Shown here: piece by piece, positions 45,869 through 55,051 of the stretch
Layout of the letters: every line of letters starts with the position of its first letter
Position numbering within the stretch: the stretch's first letter is position 1
Assembly (NCBI RefSeq): GCF_002362315.1
Contig: NZ_MTZV01000002.1
Coordinates: 186,001-250,000 of the forward strand
Source: Paraburkholderia acidicola
Lineage (GTDB): Bacteria > Pseudomonadota > Gammaproteobacteria > Burkholderiales > Burkholderiaceae
Direction of reading: 5' to 3'
Length of the DNA: 64,000 bases
The notes under the pieces: generated by a model
Seen by the model: only the letters and a program-made list of their open reading frames with translations
Database searches by the model: none
Told to the model about the DNA's origin: nothing
Position numbers and translations under genes: made by a program

Positions 45869-47095
45869 TTATAGCTTGATTACGTATTGCTGGTTGTCGC
45901 GCGGATTCTTGATCAGGTTGCACACGGCGCTTGTGTCGCTCGGCGGCTGTGCCTGGAATGTCTCGACGATATCGAGCTTGTGATTGCGCACCTCCGCAAT
46001 GCTGACGTTGAGAACACAGTGGTGCGTGGCCGGATCGATCGATACCTTGCCGCTCGGTGCATCGATGCTGATCCCGGACTCGAGCGCCTCGATCACTTTG
46101 GTCCGCTCTAGCGTGCCGGCTTTCTTCACACCCTGCGCCCATAGGTTAAAGCCCTGATAGGTGCCCATCGCGAGTTCGGTGATGTTGGGATAGTTGCTGC
46201 CGAAACGTTTGTGGAAGCGGTCCTTGAATGCCTTGTTGACCGGATTGTCGAGATTTTCGAAGTAGTTGTACGACACGAGAAACCCATCGCATTCTTCGGG
46301 AGACAGCACGATCTGCTCATTGCCGCCCGCGAAGGTCGTCGACGCAAGCGGGATCTTCTTGTGCAAACCGGCTGCCGCCCACTGCCGGTAGAACGACATA
46401 TGCGCGCCGCCTACCAGTGCGGACACCACCATATCGGGCTTAGCCGCTTCGATTTTCGAAATAGTCGAACCGAAATTTGTCACGTCGAGCGGAAAGAAAT
46501 CGATCGACGCAACCGACCCGCCGTTGTCCTGCACAAACTTCTTGACCCATTGCGACGTGATCTGGCCGTAGTTGTAATCGGCCGCGACGACGTAGACTTT
46601 CTTGCCCCACTTCTTCATCGCGTACGGCACGAGCTTCGCCACAGTCTGCCCCGGCGTCACACCGGTGCAAAATGTATTGCGATCGCACACGCCACCTTCG
46701 TATTGCGTGTTGTAGAAATAGAGCGTGCGGTAGCGATCGAGCACCGGCCGCATCACTTCGCGCGAGGCCGACGTGATACCGCCCTGCACTACCGCGACCT
46801 TGTCCTTGAGCGCTGCCTGCTGCGCAAACTGCGTATAGAGCTGCATGCTGGACTGCGGATCGTAGCTCAACAGCTTGAGCTTTTTGCCAAGTAAACCGCC
46901 TTGTGCGTTCCATTCCTCGACCGCGATGGTCAGGCAATCGGCCATCGGTTTGCCGTAAATGTCGAGACCGCCGGACAGATCCGTAATGCCGCCGACCAGA
47001 ATCTCATCGGCAGCCAATGCTGCAAATGGCACTACACCGGCCACACCGGTGGCCAAGGAAAGAGCGGACGACTTGATGAATGAACGGCGATCCAT
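45869..47095 (-). CDS. Periplasmic urea/amide-type substrate-binding protein
   Basis: 408 residues, Peripla_BP_6 family related to UrtA and AmiC. The N-terminus MDRRSFIKSSALSLATGVAG has two arginines and a Tat-like S-F-I-K element, then a hydrophobic core and cleavage near ALAADE. Mature domain: EILVGGITDLSGGLDIYGK, VVQGGITSASREVMRPVLD, YGQITSQWVKKFV, SYNYFENLDNPVNKAF. It captures a short amide or urea derivative for the importer. First gene of the transporter, directly after the amidase gene. Confidence 0.88.
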   Translation of the reverse strand: MDRRSFIKSSALSLATGVAGVVPFAALAADEILVGGITDLSGGLDIYGKPMADCLTIAVEEWNAQGGLLGKKLKLLSYDPQSSMQLYTQFAQQAALKDKVAVVQGGITSASREVMRPVLDRYRTLYFYNTQYEGGVCDRNTFCTGVTPGQTVAKLVPYAMKKWGKKVYVVAADYNYGQITSQWVKKFVQDNGGSVASIDFFPLDVTNFGSTISKIEAAKPDMVVSALVGGAHMSFYRQWAAAGLHKKIPLASTTFAGGNEQIVLSPEECDGFLVSYNYFENLDNPVNKAFKDRFHKRFGSNYPNITELAMGTYQGFNLWAQGVKKAGTLERTKVIEALESGISIDAPSGKVSIDPATHHCVLNVSIAEVRNHKLDIVETFQAQPPSDTSAVCNLIKNPRDNQQYVIKL

Positions 47096-47149
47096 GGAGG
47101 GGTCCAGAATAAGATGTGGCGGGGTTAAAAGGCGTATGCGTCTGTCAGC

Positions 47150-48667
47150 TTAAAGCGTGGTCCAGTCGGCAGACTGTTCGAATGCCCAGGCCGCCCGATA
47201 GATCGTCGCTTCGTCCCAATGCTTGCCGATCAGCATCATGCCCACCGGCAATCCTTCAATCATGCCGCACGGTACGTTCATCGCAGGATGTCCGGTTACG
47301 TCGAACGGGCACGTATTCGGCAGCATTTCGAAAGCGCGTGTGATCACTTCTTCGAGCGGCGCGCCTGCTTCCGGAAGCGGCGTTGCGGTTAGCGGCAAGG
47401 TGGGCATCAGCAGCAGATCAAAGTCGGCCAAAGCCGTATCGTAAGCAAGTTTCAGTTGCCGCGACAGGTTCTGCGCCTTCGCATAGAAATGCCCGCGATA
47501 GTGCTTGATGAAATACTCGCCTAACACCATCGTGATCTTAAGCGTCTCCGAGAGTTCGTCGGCACGCTCTCGCCAGCCGGCATGAAAGTCGATCATGCCA
47601 GTGACATACAGACCTTTCCAGTTGAAGCCGTGACCGTTGTCTTTCATCATCTGCTGAGTCGCGCCTTCTGCCGCAATCGGCAGCCAGATGGCAGGCCCAA
47701 GCTTATGCATGGGAACCGACACCTCGCTGACTTGCGCGCCGAGTTCACTCAGGTGTCTGGCGGCCTCGCGCACCTTGTCATCGGATGCGGCCTGCGATTG
47801 CGGCCAGCCAAAGCCTTCGCGCACGACACCGATTTTCAATCCGCGTACACCTTGTTTCATCAGATCGGCGTAGGGCTTCGACGTCTGCCCCGCGTACTGG
47901 CGAGGATCGAGACCGTCCGGGCCGGCGAGAACTTCCAGCATTAGCGCGTTGTCAGCGACCGTCGCAGACATCGGCCCGGTGTGATCGATGGTCAGTTCGA
48001 TCGGCATGACGCCCGTATAGGGAACGAGTCCGTGCGTAGCCTTCATGCCGTACACGCCGCAATACGACGCCGGCATACGGATCGATCCGCCCTGATCGCC
48101 CCCAATCGCGAGATCGACCTCCCCTGCTGCAACGAGTGCCGCGCTGCCGGACGACGAACCGCCCGCGGAATAGCCGGCGCGTCGTGGGTTATGGACTGGT
48201 GCAGGCGAGCTCGTATGCGAGCCGCCCGAAAAGCAGAAGTATTCGCAGGTGGCCTTGCCCACGATGGTCGCGCCCGCGTCGAGCAATCGCGTCACGATCG
48301 TTGCGTCCACGTCGGGCACATAGCCTTCGAGTGTCGATGCACCGTTCATCATCGGCACGCCGGCGAGACAAACGTTGTCCTTGAGTGCCACTGTCTTGCC
48401 TGCCAGCTTGCCGGTTGGCGCGCCCTTCACCTCGGTCTTTACGTACCACGCGCCATAGCGATTTTCTTCGGCAGACGGCCGGTAGCCCGGTGTTCTCGGA
48501 TACGTCACGCGAGGCACATAGTCGGGCAATGCGTCGATGACATCGTAGGCGTCGAAATTGGCCTGCAACAGCTGGTTGTAGCTGGCAAGCTGGGTTTCCG
48601 ACAGATGAATACCGAGACTCAATGCAACCTCGTCAAGCTGACCAGGCGTAGGACGTTTGACTGCCAT
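47150..48667 (-). CDS. Amidase signature family amidase
   Basis: 505 residues, similar to the bacterial enantioselective amidase group. Signature: Lys in [17 protein letters not shown] (~97), cis-Ser in [19 protein letters not shown] (~175) and nucleophile Ser in [19 protein letters not shown] (~200). It hydrolyses an amide to a carboxylate and ammonia in the cytoplasm. It lies between the AmiC-like sensor gene and the substrate-binding gene, all on one strand, behind the 34-bp palindrome at 48801-48834. Confidence 0.92.
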   Translation of the reverse strand: MAVKRPTPGQLDEVALSLGIHLSETQLASYNQLLQANFDAYDVIDALPDYVPRVTYPRTPGYRPSAEENRYGAWYVKTEVKGAPTGKLAGKTVALKDNVCLAGVPMMNGASTLEGYVPDVDATIVTRLLDAGATIVGKATCEYFCFSGGSHTSSPAPVHNPRRAGYSAGGSSSGSAALVAAGEVDLAIGGDQGGSIRMPASYCGVYGMKATHGLVPYTGVMPIELTIDHTGPMSATVADNALMLEVLAGPDGLDPRQYAGQTSKPYADLMKQGVRGLKIGVVREGFGWPQSQAASDDKVREAARHLSELGAQVSEVSVPMHKLGPAIWLPIAAEGATQQMMKDNGHGFNWKGLYVTGMIDFHAGWRERADELSETLKITMVLGEYFIKHYRGHFYAKAQNLSRQLKLAYDTALADFDLLLMPTLPLTATPLPEAGAPLEEVITRAFEMLPNTCPFDVTGHPAMNVPCGMIEGLPVGMMLIGKHWDEATIYRAAWAFEQSADWTTL

Positions 48668-48800
48668 GACGACTCCTCACTCGATGGGAACCGGGACACA
48701 TCGGCGTTTTCTACATGCCAATGCGCCTTGACGGTCAGTCGTGCCATCGACACGGCACACCCGACCTGCGAGCAATGGTAGGAAGGACTATTTTCCAAGT

Positions 48801-48834
48801 CAACGATTTATTTTCCACGGAAAATAAATCGTTG
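48801..48834. promoter_or_regulatory. 34-bp perfect palindrome before the amidase operon
   Basis: Two 16-base arms (48801-48816, 48819-48834) around AC; the core reads TTTTCC-AC-GGAAAA. It lies between the stop of the AmiC-like gene and the amidase start, with a further half-site TTTTCCAAG at 48791-48799. The same core, CTTTCC-TG-GGAAAG, is found in front of the MarR gene at 50116-50131, so this is most likely that regulator's operator. An RNA antiterminator role is the alternative. Confidence 0.7.
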
Positions 48835-48850
48835 CTACGCAGCATGAGTA

Positions 48851-49957
48851 TCAAATCGGTGTGATGACCTTGAACTGGTGACCCTCTGCACGCGCGAGGT
48901 AGATTGGCACGCGATTGACCCGGCCACCGGCATAGGCGGCGCCCCGCGCACTTCGATAGGTGAGCGGAGCGGTACCCAGCTGGGCGAGTCCGCCTTCATT
49001 GCAGCGATTGCGTTGGCGGGCATCGTCGAGCAACGCGGCCAGAAAGTGAACGCCCTCGTACGTGGATTGACCGAAGGTGTCGAGCGTCGGCGCACGCGCA
49101 CCGAAGTGGTTGTGGTACCGCTCCTTGAACGACAGATTGGCATCGGTATTCAGGCTAGCGAAATATCCCGATGCGACGTAGAGATCGTCGGTATGTTGTG
49201 CGCCGATGCCAAGCAGTTCGTTCTCGCCGAGTGCACACGACAGGCGCACCACGCGCCCCGCAAGACCCGCGGCACCGAATGCGCGATTGAAGTCGATCGC
49301 GTCCTGACCGATCAGCGATAGCAATATGGCGTCGGCCTTTTGCGCCCGGACCTGGTCGAGTACGTAGTCGTAGTCGCCGCCGCCGAAAGGCAGATACATC
49401 TCGCGAACGACGTTCGCGCCCGATTCGGCTACGAAGCGATGCGCAAGCCGATGCGTGGCATGCGGCCATACGTAGTCGTTACCGACAAACATCCAGCGAC
49501 GCGGATGACGATGCTCGCCGAGCCAGTGGATCGCGAGGCGCAATTGATTGACGGTGGTTTCCCCGATCGCGAACACGCCGGGCGTGCGCTCGCCGCCTTC
49601 GTAGAGTGGCGTATAAACGAACGGAATGCTTCCGCCGATGGCGTTGAGCAGATCATGGCGCACAGCGCTCGTATGCATGCCGACGAGTGCATCGACCTCT
49701 TCGGCTTCGACCAGTTCGATCAGGCTTGCCTCGATCTCGTGCGCGTCGTCGCCAGCGTTGATCGTGATCAACCGGCACTGCCGGCCTGCCATGCCCGACG
49801 ACGCATTGAGCTCCGCCACGGCAAGGCGCGCCGACGCAAGCGCGGCCGGTCCCCACAGGCCCGCCGCGCCGCCCAGCGGCACGCACAGGGCGATTGTCAG
49901 GTCTTTCGAATCCCCCGAGTCTCTCGAGTGGCGGCGCGGAACGGAACGTCGCTTCAT
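48851..49957 (-). CDS. AmiC-like cytoplasmic amide sensor
   Basis: About 368 residues, Peripla_BP_6 fold like AmiC/UrtA (LTIALCVPLGGAAGLWGPAAL, VDALVGMHTSAVRHDLLNAIG, YTPLYEGGERTPGVFAIGE, FVGNDYVWPHATHR). The ETTVNQ and Y-E-G-G regions match AmiC. It lacks a signal peptide, the N-terminus being basic and polar, so it should stay in the cytoplasm as a sensor rather than a transport protein. In Pseudomonas AmiC restrains the antiterminator AmiR; no AmiR is present here. The start at 49957 has no clear ribosome site. Confidence 0.78.
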   Translation of the reverse strand: MKRRSVPRRHSRDSGDSKDLTIALCVPLGGAAGLWGPAALASARLAVAELNASSGMAGRQCRLITINAGDDAHEIEASLIELVEAEEVDALVGMHTSAVRHDLLNAIGGSIPFVYTPLYEGGERTPGVFAIGETTVNQLRLAIHWLGEHRHPRRWMFVGNDYVWPHATHRLAHRFVAESGANVVREMYLPFGGGDYDYVLDQVRAQKADAILLSLIGQDAIDFNRAFGAAGLAGRVVRLSCALGENELLGIGAQHTDDLYVASGYFASLNTDANLSFKERYHNHFGARAPTLDTFGQSTYEGVHFLAALLDDARQRNRCNEGGLAQLGTAPLTYRSARGAAYAGGRVNRVPIYLARAEGHQFKVITPI

Positions 49958-50115
49958 CGTCGTTTGGGTACCACGTTGGCGGTCGAACAGGCAGGCAAGG
50001 CAGTCTCCTGGTTCTGGCAAGAAGCACGGTACTCCATACTCGACGGGCGTGCGCGCACCATCAACGGGCGTGCAGGAATCCGCTTCGCACCGTCGCGGCG
50101 AATTTTCGCACCGAT

Positions 50116-50131
50116 ACTTTCCTGGGAAAGT
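50116..50131. promoter_or_regulatory. MarR-operator candidate, ACTTTCC-N2-GGAAAGT
   Basis: A perfect 7-bp-arm inverted repeat 47 bp before the MarR start and ~160 bp upstream of the AmiC-like start on the other strand. It shares the TTTCC-N2-GGAAA core with the site at 48801-48834. Confidence 0.65.
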
Positions 50132-50178
50132 TTACTTGCGTAAGATCAGCGGTATTCACCTCACAACATGCATCTACC

Positions 50179-50613
50179 ATGCCGGAACAAGAACTCTCAG
50201 ACTATCTCGCCTATTTGCTGGCGTCAGCGAATCGTCAGATGAAGCTCGGTGTGACCCAGTCGATCGCCGACGAACAGGTGACCGAAGAACACTGGCGCAT
50301 TCTTCAGGCTGTGTCCGACGAACAAGGTCATGCAATGGGCGAACTGGCCGAGACGGTGCTGCTCAATCATCCCGCACTGACGAAGAATGTCGACAAGCTC
50401 GTAAGCCGCGGTCTCGTACAGCGAGCGCAGGATGAAAACGACAGCCGCAAGGTGCTCGTGTATATCAGCGATCGGGGTCTGGAACTGGTCGCGCGTCTGA
50501 GGCGTAGTGTCGACGCTCATCATGATGTGATCGAAGAAGCACTCGGCCTGCGCAACACGAAAGAGTTGAAGCGTCTGCTTGGAAAACTGATCCGCGAATC
50601 GCAAGCGGACTGA
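50179..50613 (+). CDS. MarR-family transcriptional regulator
   Basis: 144 residues, winged-helix MarR: VTEEHWRILQAVSDEQGHAMGELAETVLLNHPALTKNVDKLVSRGLV (recognition helix around LNHPALTKNVDKL), then the wing RAQDENDSRKVLVYISDRG and a long C-terminal helix. It is divergent from the AmiC-like/amidase/transporter genes and has its own palindrome upstream, suggesting autoregulation and control of amide use. The start is the ATG at 50179; the upstream frame is non-coding. Confidence 0.88.
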   Translation: MPEQELSDYLAYLLASANRQMKLGVTQSIADEQVTEEHWRILQAVSDEQGHAMGELAETVLLNHPALTKNVDKLVSRGLVQRAQDENDSRKVLVYISDRGLELVARLRRSVDAHHDVIEEALGLRNTKELKRLLGKLIRESQAD

Positions 50614-50629
50614 AGCTGATCAAAAGCGG

Positions 50630-51046
50630 CTATTCGAAGTCAATCTGCGGAATCTGAAACGCACCTTTAAGCGATTTCAGTTCTGCACGGTGCAACTCGG
50701 CAAGCTTCACCAGCACACGCTCGCCTGCTTTTTCAAGGTGCACCTCCACCTGACGGCGATCGACCTCACTCACCTGGCGTCGCACCAGGCTAAGCGCCTC
50801 GCAACGCGACACCAGCGCAACCACCCCATGGTGCTGCGCCTGAAGCCGCTCGGCCAGTTCGCCGATCGTCGCCCAGTCGCGCTCCGGATAGCCTTTGATG
50901 TGAAGTAGCAACAGGTACTGCAAGGGCGTAATGCCTTCATCTTGCGCAGCCTGCTCGGAGAAGCGCTCGAAGCGTCGCATCTGATAGCGGAATTCCGACA
51001 ACTGCTCGAAGTTGGCCTTGGTTAGCGCGCGAATCTGTTCTTTCAT
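50630..51046 (-). CDS. MarR-family transcriptional regulator
   Basis: 138 residues. LLLLHIKGYPERDWATIGELAERLQAQHHGVVALVSRCEALSLVRRQVSEVDRRQVEVHLEKAGERVL shows the MarR winged helix with the wing D-R-R-Q-V-E-V. It is convergent with the first MarR gene (17 bp between stops) and only weakly similar to it. Its promoter holds ATATCG-N5-CGATAT (51078-51094), the probable operator. Target genes may include the ClC transporter or itself. Confidence 0.87.
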   Translation of the reverse strand: MKEQIRALTKANFEQLSEFRYQMRRFERFSEQAAQDEGITPLQYLLLLHIKGYPERDWATIGELAERLQAQHHGVVALVSRCEALSLVRRQVSEVDRRQVEVHLEKAGERVLVKLAELHRAELKSLKGAFQIPQIDFE

Positions 51047-51394
51047 CGGAAATCCGTCTATGCAGTGAGCGGAAACTATATCGCAGAACGATATGCGTTA
51101 GCGTCAATCGAGACGTGGGCGTAGTCGATCTCACGATTGCTTCTCTCACGTTCAGCAGAGGTTTACACACGCCAAAGGTTGGACGCGTTGAGTCCACAAT
51201 ACATCACGTTGTGATATGTGATATCGTTCGATACATGACTGAGATTGGTGTTATCACGGATATTTTTCGAATTTTTCATCACACCCCGATCGACTATTAC
51301 ATCTCAACATGATGCAATTTCGCATCGATATAAGCACTAGCAAAGTGATCTCAGGCTCCGCTCTATCACCCGACCTCCTGGATTCGACGTACAC
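51047..51394. other. 348-bp gene-free region with dyads before ClC gene
   Basis: Contains ATATCG-N5-CGATAT (51078-51094) near the MarR start and GATAT-GTG-ATATC (51213-51225) overlapping ATCAC-N3-GTGAT (51203-51215). The right part (51240-51300) is AT-rich. No ORF is supported. Likely the divergent promoter of the MarR and ClC genes. Confidence 0.55.
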
Positions 51395-53185
51395 GTGAAC
51401 ACTTCCAAAGGCGATTTCGCCACCGATACCCGGCTGCTGAGAATCGCAGCCATCGCGGCAGTTCTGGGCATACTGAGCACCCTCGCAGCCGGCTTCCTGC
51501 TGCACCTGATTCGCTTCTTTACCAATCTGTTTTTCTTTCAGACGGTATCGATCGAGAACCACTCGCCCTCTACCAACACGCTAGGCTGGTGGGTGCTCGT
51601 CGTACCGGTGATCGGCGGTCTGGTTGTCGGATTGATCGCGCGATTCGGCTCCGAACAGATTCGCGGACACGGCATTCCAGAAGCCATCGAAGCCATTCTG
51701 TTCGGCAAGAGCAAGATGTCGCCGAAGGTCACCGTGCTCAAGCCGCTTGCGTCTGCTATTGCGATCGGCAGCGGCGGTCCGTTCGGCGCTGAAGGGCCGA
51801 TCATCATGACCGGTGGCGCAATCGGCTCGCTGATTGCGCAGTACTTTCATCTGACGAGCGGCGAGCGCAAGACGCTGCTGGTTGCGGGCGCCGTGGCCGG
51901 TATGACGGCGGTGTTCGGCACACCGGTCGCCGCGGTATTGCTCGCCGTCGAGTTGCTGCTGTTCGAACTGCGCCCACGCAGTTTGTTGCCGGTTGCGGTG
52001 GCCTGTGCGGTGGCCGGGTTTACAAGACCTCTGCTGATGGGCGCGGGTCCACTATTCCCTCTGCAAACACTGCCGCTCGGACCGATCGGCCTCGCTTCGT
52101 GTGCAGTCGCGGGACTCATGACCGGTGCGCTTTCGTGGGCGCTGTCGAGCTGGCTTTACAAGGTAGAGGACCTGTTCGCACGCCTGCCGATCCACTGGAT
52201 GTGGTGGCCTGCGCTAGGCGGTATTGCCGTGGGCATCGGCGGTTATTTTCAGCCTCGCGCGCTTGGGGTCGGCTATGACGTGATCGGCGACTTGCTGCTG
52301 AATCACCTGACAGTGAGCGTGGTGCTGGCAATCGTGCTCGTCAAGGCGGTGATCTGGGTCATCGCGCTAGGGTCCGGAACATCGGGCGGCGTACTCGCCC
52401 CGCTGCTGATGATGGGTGCGGGCGTAGGTGCGGTGTTCGGTCCGATGATGCCGGGTGGCGACCCCGCCGTCTGGCCGCTGGTTTTCATGGCAGCGGCGCT
52501 TGGTGGGATGATGCGCGCGCCGATCATGGCGGTGGTGTTCGCATTTGAACTGACGCACGACGCGAATGCGTTGCTCCCGCTCTTGACCGCGGCCGCGGTG
52601 TCGTACGGATTCACGGTGCTGTTCATGCGTCGCTCGATATTGACCGAGAAGATTGCGCGGCGTGGTTACCATATCTACCGGGAGTATGGGATCGATCCGC
52701 TCGAGCGGCACCACGTCGACGAAGTGATGACGTGTGCAGTGAAAACTATCGACGCGGATACTATCGTTTCCGATGCGCTTGAACGGTACTTCGATTCGCA
52801 GCAAATGCACCGGGCGTATCCCGTTGTGCGTGACGGCGTGCTGGTGGGTATGGTGGATCGGCAGATGTTGATTGCGGTAGCACAAGACGATGCCAGAACA
52901 ACTAGCGTCGGTGATCTGTGCAGCGGTCAGCATCCCGATATCGCATTGCCCGACGAAACATGCCGGCTTGTTGCCGCACGTCTTGCCTCGCGCTCGCTCG
53001 ATCGCGTACCGGTGGTAGCGGATGAAACGACTCGCTTGCTGGTCGGTATCGTGTCGCGACATGATCTGGTTAAACCGTCGCTATCGATCTTTAACGAAGA
53101 ACGCGAGCGCGAGCAATTCCGGAGTGTTTCGCAGACGCGTGGGAAGCGGGCGATAGATGTTGAGGGACGCGCATCGCGACGTTAA
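51395..53185 (+). CDS. ClC-family chloride transporter with CBS domains
   Basis: 596 residues. ClC core (~15-430): GHGIPEAIEAI replaces GSGIP, GSGGPFGAEGPI keeps the gating glutamate, GTSGGVLAPLLMMGAGVG is the GxFxP region, and MMRAPIMAVVFAFELTHD follows. The C-terminal ~150 residues hold two CBS domains (VMTCAVKTIDADTIVSDAL..., SGQHPDIALPDETCRLVAARL...). It moves Cl- across the inner membrane, as channel or H+ antiporter. The start is GTG at 51395 with no strong ribosome site; the frame upstream offers none better. Confidence 0.88.
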   Translation: MNTSKGDFATDTRLLRIAAIAAVLGILSTLAAGFLLHLIRFFTNLFFFQTVSIENHSPSTNTLGWWVLVVPVIGGLVVGLIARFGSEQIRGHGIPEAIEAILFGKSKMSPKVTVLKPLASAIAIGSGGPFGAEGPIIMTGGAIGSLIAQYFHLTSGERKTLLVAGAVAGMTAVFGTPVAAVLLAVELLLFELRPRSLLPVAVACAVAGFTRPLLMGAGPLFPLQTLPLGPIGLASCAVAGLMTGALSWALSSWLYKVEDLFARLPIHWMWWPALGGIAVGIGGYFQPRALGVGYDVIGDLLLNHLTVSVVLAIVLVKAVIWVIALGSGTSGGVLAPLLMMGAGVGAVFGPMMPGGDPAVWPLVFMAAALGGMMRAPIMAVVFAFELTHDANALLPLLTAAAVSYGFTVLFMRRSILTEKIARRGYHIYREYGIDPLERHHVDEVMTCAVKTIDADTIVSDALERYFDSQQMHRAYPVVRDGVLVGMVDRQMLIAVAQDDARTTSVGDLCSGQHPDIALPDETCRLVAARLASRSLDRVPVVADETTRLLVGIVSRHDLVKPSLSIFNEEREREQFRSVSQTRGKRAIDVEGRASRR

Positions 53186-53201
53186 GGCGAAGCGTCGCGT
53201 C

Positions 53202-53678
53202 TCAACGGTTGTGTTCGATGGGATTCTCGCGGGAACTCTGCTGCCCGAGCTGTTCGGCGAGCCCGATGAGAATTCCTTCTGGACCCCGGATGTAGCAGAG
53301 CCGATACACGTTTTCATACTGAACCACTTCACCGACGAGCTTCGCACCGAGTTTGCCAAGCCGCGCGAGCGTATCGTCGATGTCATCCACGGCGAACATG
53401 ACGCGTAGATAACCGAGAGCGTTCACCGGGGCCATGCGGTGATCGGCGGCCACGGGCGGCGCGAGGAAGCGGGACAACTCGATGCGGCTGTGACCGTCCG
53501 GTGTTCGCATCATCGCAATCTCGACGCGCATGCCGGGCAATCCGGTGACGCCATCGGCCCAGTCTCCTTCGATTGGGGCGCGCCCTTCGAGATCGAGGCC
53601 AAGCTCGGTGAAGAATTCGATGGTGGCGTCCATGTCTTCGACCACGATGCCGACGTTGTCCATGCGCTTGACTGTCAT
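53202..53678 (-). CDS. VOC-family (glyoxalase/bleomycin-resistance-like) protein
   Basis: 158 residues. Two beta-alpha-beta-beta-beta modules: MDNVGIVVEDMDATIEFFTELG, IAMMRTPDGHSRIELSRFL, VMFAVDDIDDTLARLGKLGAKLVGEV, YIRGPEGILIGLAEQLG. The H/E metal-binding pattern is partly visible (E in RIELSRF, E near PEGI). The reaction cannot be named. Start at 53678 has AGGGAGACATC upstream. It is convergent with the ClC gene and divergent from the GNAT gene. Confidence 0.85.
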   Translation of the reverse strand: MTVKRMDNVGIVVEDMDATIEFFTELGLDLEGRAPIEGDWADGVTGLPGMRVEIAMMRTPDGHSRIELSRFLAPPVAADHRMAPVNALGYLRVMFAVDDIDDTLARLGKLGAKLVGEVVQYENVYRLCYIRGPEGILIGLAEQLGQQSSRENPIEHNR

Positions 53679-53781
53679 GATGTCTCCCTGGCGTCCAGCA
53701 TGGTATAGGGCGATTGCTAACGGCCCCCATGGCACTGAGGGAGTCGTGCGTTCGATTCTGCACCTGGGTTATATTGACCCA

Positions 53782-54291
53782 ATGATCGAAACCGAACGCC
53801 TTATCTTACGCCCCCACCGCCTTGCCGATTTTGAGGCGTGGTACGCCATGTTTACCGATCGTGAGCTGTTTCGGTTTATCGCCGCGCCTACGCTGTCGCG
53901 CGAGGATGGCTGGAACCGGCTGCTGCGATATGCCGGGCACTGGTCGCTGCTCGGGTTCGGCCTCTTTGCTGTCTTTCGAAAGTCCGATGGACAGTTCATT
54001 GGTGAGACCGGACTGGCGGATTTTCATCGTGGTCTTGGTGAAGACTTCGATGGGTATCCGGAAGCGGGGTGGATCGTTTCTCGATCCATGCAAGGACAGG
54101 GTGTTGCGCTTGAAGCGGCAGCCGCGGCGCATCGGTGGATCGACGAAACGCTGTCGCCGAAGCGTACCGTGTGTCTGATTGGAAAAGAGAATCTGCCATC
54201 CTTTCGGATCGCGAGTCATCTGGGATATAAGCCCTTTGCTGAGCGCAGCTACAAAGGCTCGCCTCACGTGGTACTGGAGCGTGTGAAGTAA
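53782..54291 (+). CDS. GNAT-family N-acetyltransferase
   Basis: 169 residues of the RimJ/RimL (Acetyltransf_3) type: MIETERLILRPHRLADFEAW, FAVFRKSDGQFIGETGLADF, EAGWIVSRSMQGQGVALEAAAAAHRW (acetyl-CoA binding) and LIGKENLPSFRIASHLGYK. Start at 53782 fits the domain; the frame upstream crosses the VOC gene. Substrate unknown. Confidence 0.87.
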   Translation: MIETERLILRPHRLADFEAWYAMFTDRELFRFIAAPTLSREDGWNRLLRYAGHWSLLGFGLFAVFRKSDGQFIGETGLADFHRGLGEDFDGYPEAGWIVSRSMQGQGVALEAAAAAHRWIDETLSPKRTVCLIGKENLPSFRIASHLGYKPFAERSYKGSPHVVLERVK

Positions 54292-54369
54292 GTGGGTTTT
54301 TCCAGGGACCGGCGCTCGTGGGTCAAACGGTGTTGCGTTTCAGGAAGCGCTCGATCAGCCCAGGAGAAA

Positions 54370-54795
54370 TTACTCACGTCTAAAACGGAGAGTAGCCCTT
54401 CCTGTTGGATTTCCCGACACCAACGGATTCGGCATCCAGGCCGTAAAGACCTCAAGCGTGTCTCCATCGAGCTTGTAGAAGCGTTCCTGCTCGCTGCCGT
54501 TCCAGGCCTCATTCGAAGATGTGTCAATCTTCGTGATGAACCTATCCCCATCTATCCGGTACCGTCCGGTATAGGCCATCAAGGTACGGAAAAGCGCTAG
54601 CAGTTTCTCATCCGTGTTCCCTGGCTCGCGCGCCATTGCGGTCACGAGCACCATCATTCGCCCGTCGGCGCCAAACATAAGGTAGCCATTGGGGTCGGCG
54701 CCCCACGGTTGACTGCGTTCCTTTGAATCCTGAAGTTCAGTTTCGAAAGAAACCAGCCGCCAGCTACCGTGGAGTTTGGTGTCGCGCTCAGACAT
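54370..54795 (-). CDS. Lipocalin-like domain protein
   Basis: 141 residues matching the bacterial lipocalin-like (Lipocalin_5) family: LHGSWRLVSFETEL, NGYLMFGADGRMMVLVTA, YTGRYRIDGDRFITKID, LDGDTLEVFTAW. No signal peptide. The ATG has AGGAG five bases upstream. It is convergent with the GNAT gene; a tRNA-3'-end-like repeat lies 46 bp upstream. Confidence 0.8.
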   Translation of the reverse strand: MSERDTKLHGSWRLVSFETELQDSKERSQPWGADPNGYLMFGADGRMMVLVTAMAREPGNTDEKLLALFRTLMAYTGRYRIDGDRFITKIDTSSNEAWNGSEQERFYKLDGDTLEVFTAWMPNPLVSGNPTGRATLRFRRE

Positions 54796-54840
54796 ATCCG
54801 CTCCTGCAGTAGTTTGCCTAAATGTACCCGAAAGAATCGG

Positions 54841-54865
54841 TGGCGTCGGGGACCGGACTCGATCC
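54841..54865 (-). repeat. tRNA-Leu 3'-end-like fragment A (att-like)
   Basis: On the minus strand it reads like the T-arm, acceptor and CCA end of a tRNA. It shares an exact 16-base block, CGGGGACCGGACTCGA on the plus strand, with fragment C at 61734. There are no other parts of a tRNA. Such 3'-end remnants mark the far ends of elements integrated in a tRNA gene. Confidence 0.5.
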
Positions 54866-55051
54866 GCTAGCTATGGCAGGATTTTGTGCAGCCATGGGGG
54901 AGTTTACGGGGAGCGTGGAGGCGAAAAAATTCGCTGAAACCAGGTCTATTGCGCGAGGTGCGCACAACCATACCCGCGTGTTCAGCGACCCGTGATGTGC
55001 GCCCCCTGCACTATCCCGCGCAGACAGCCGCACCGGTCAAGTTCGCAAAAC

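Noticed and set aside
48801..48834. Palindrome as an intrinsic terminator of the AmiC-like gene
   Set aside because: No T-run follows on the minus strand, the loop would be only two bases, and the core recurs at the MarR promoter, which suits an operator better.
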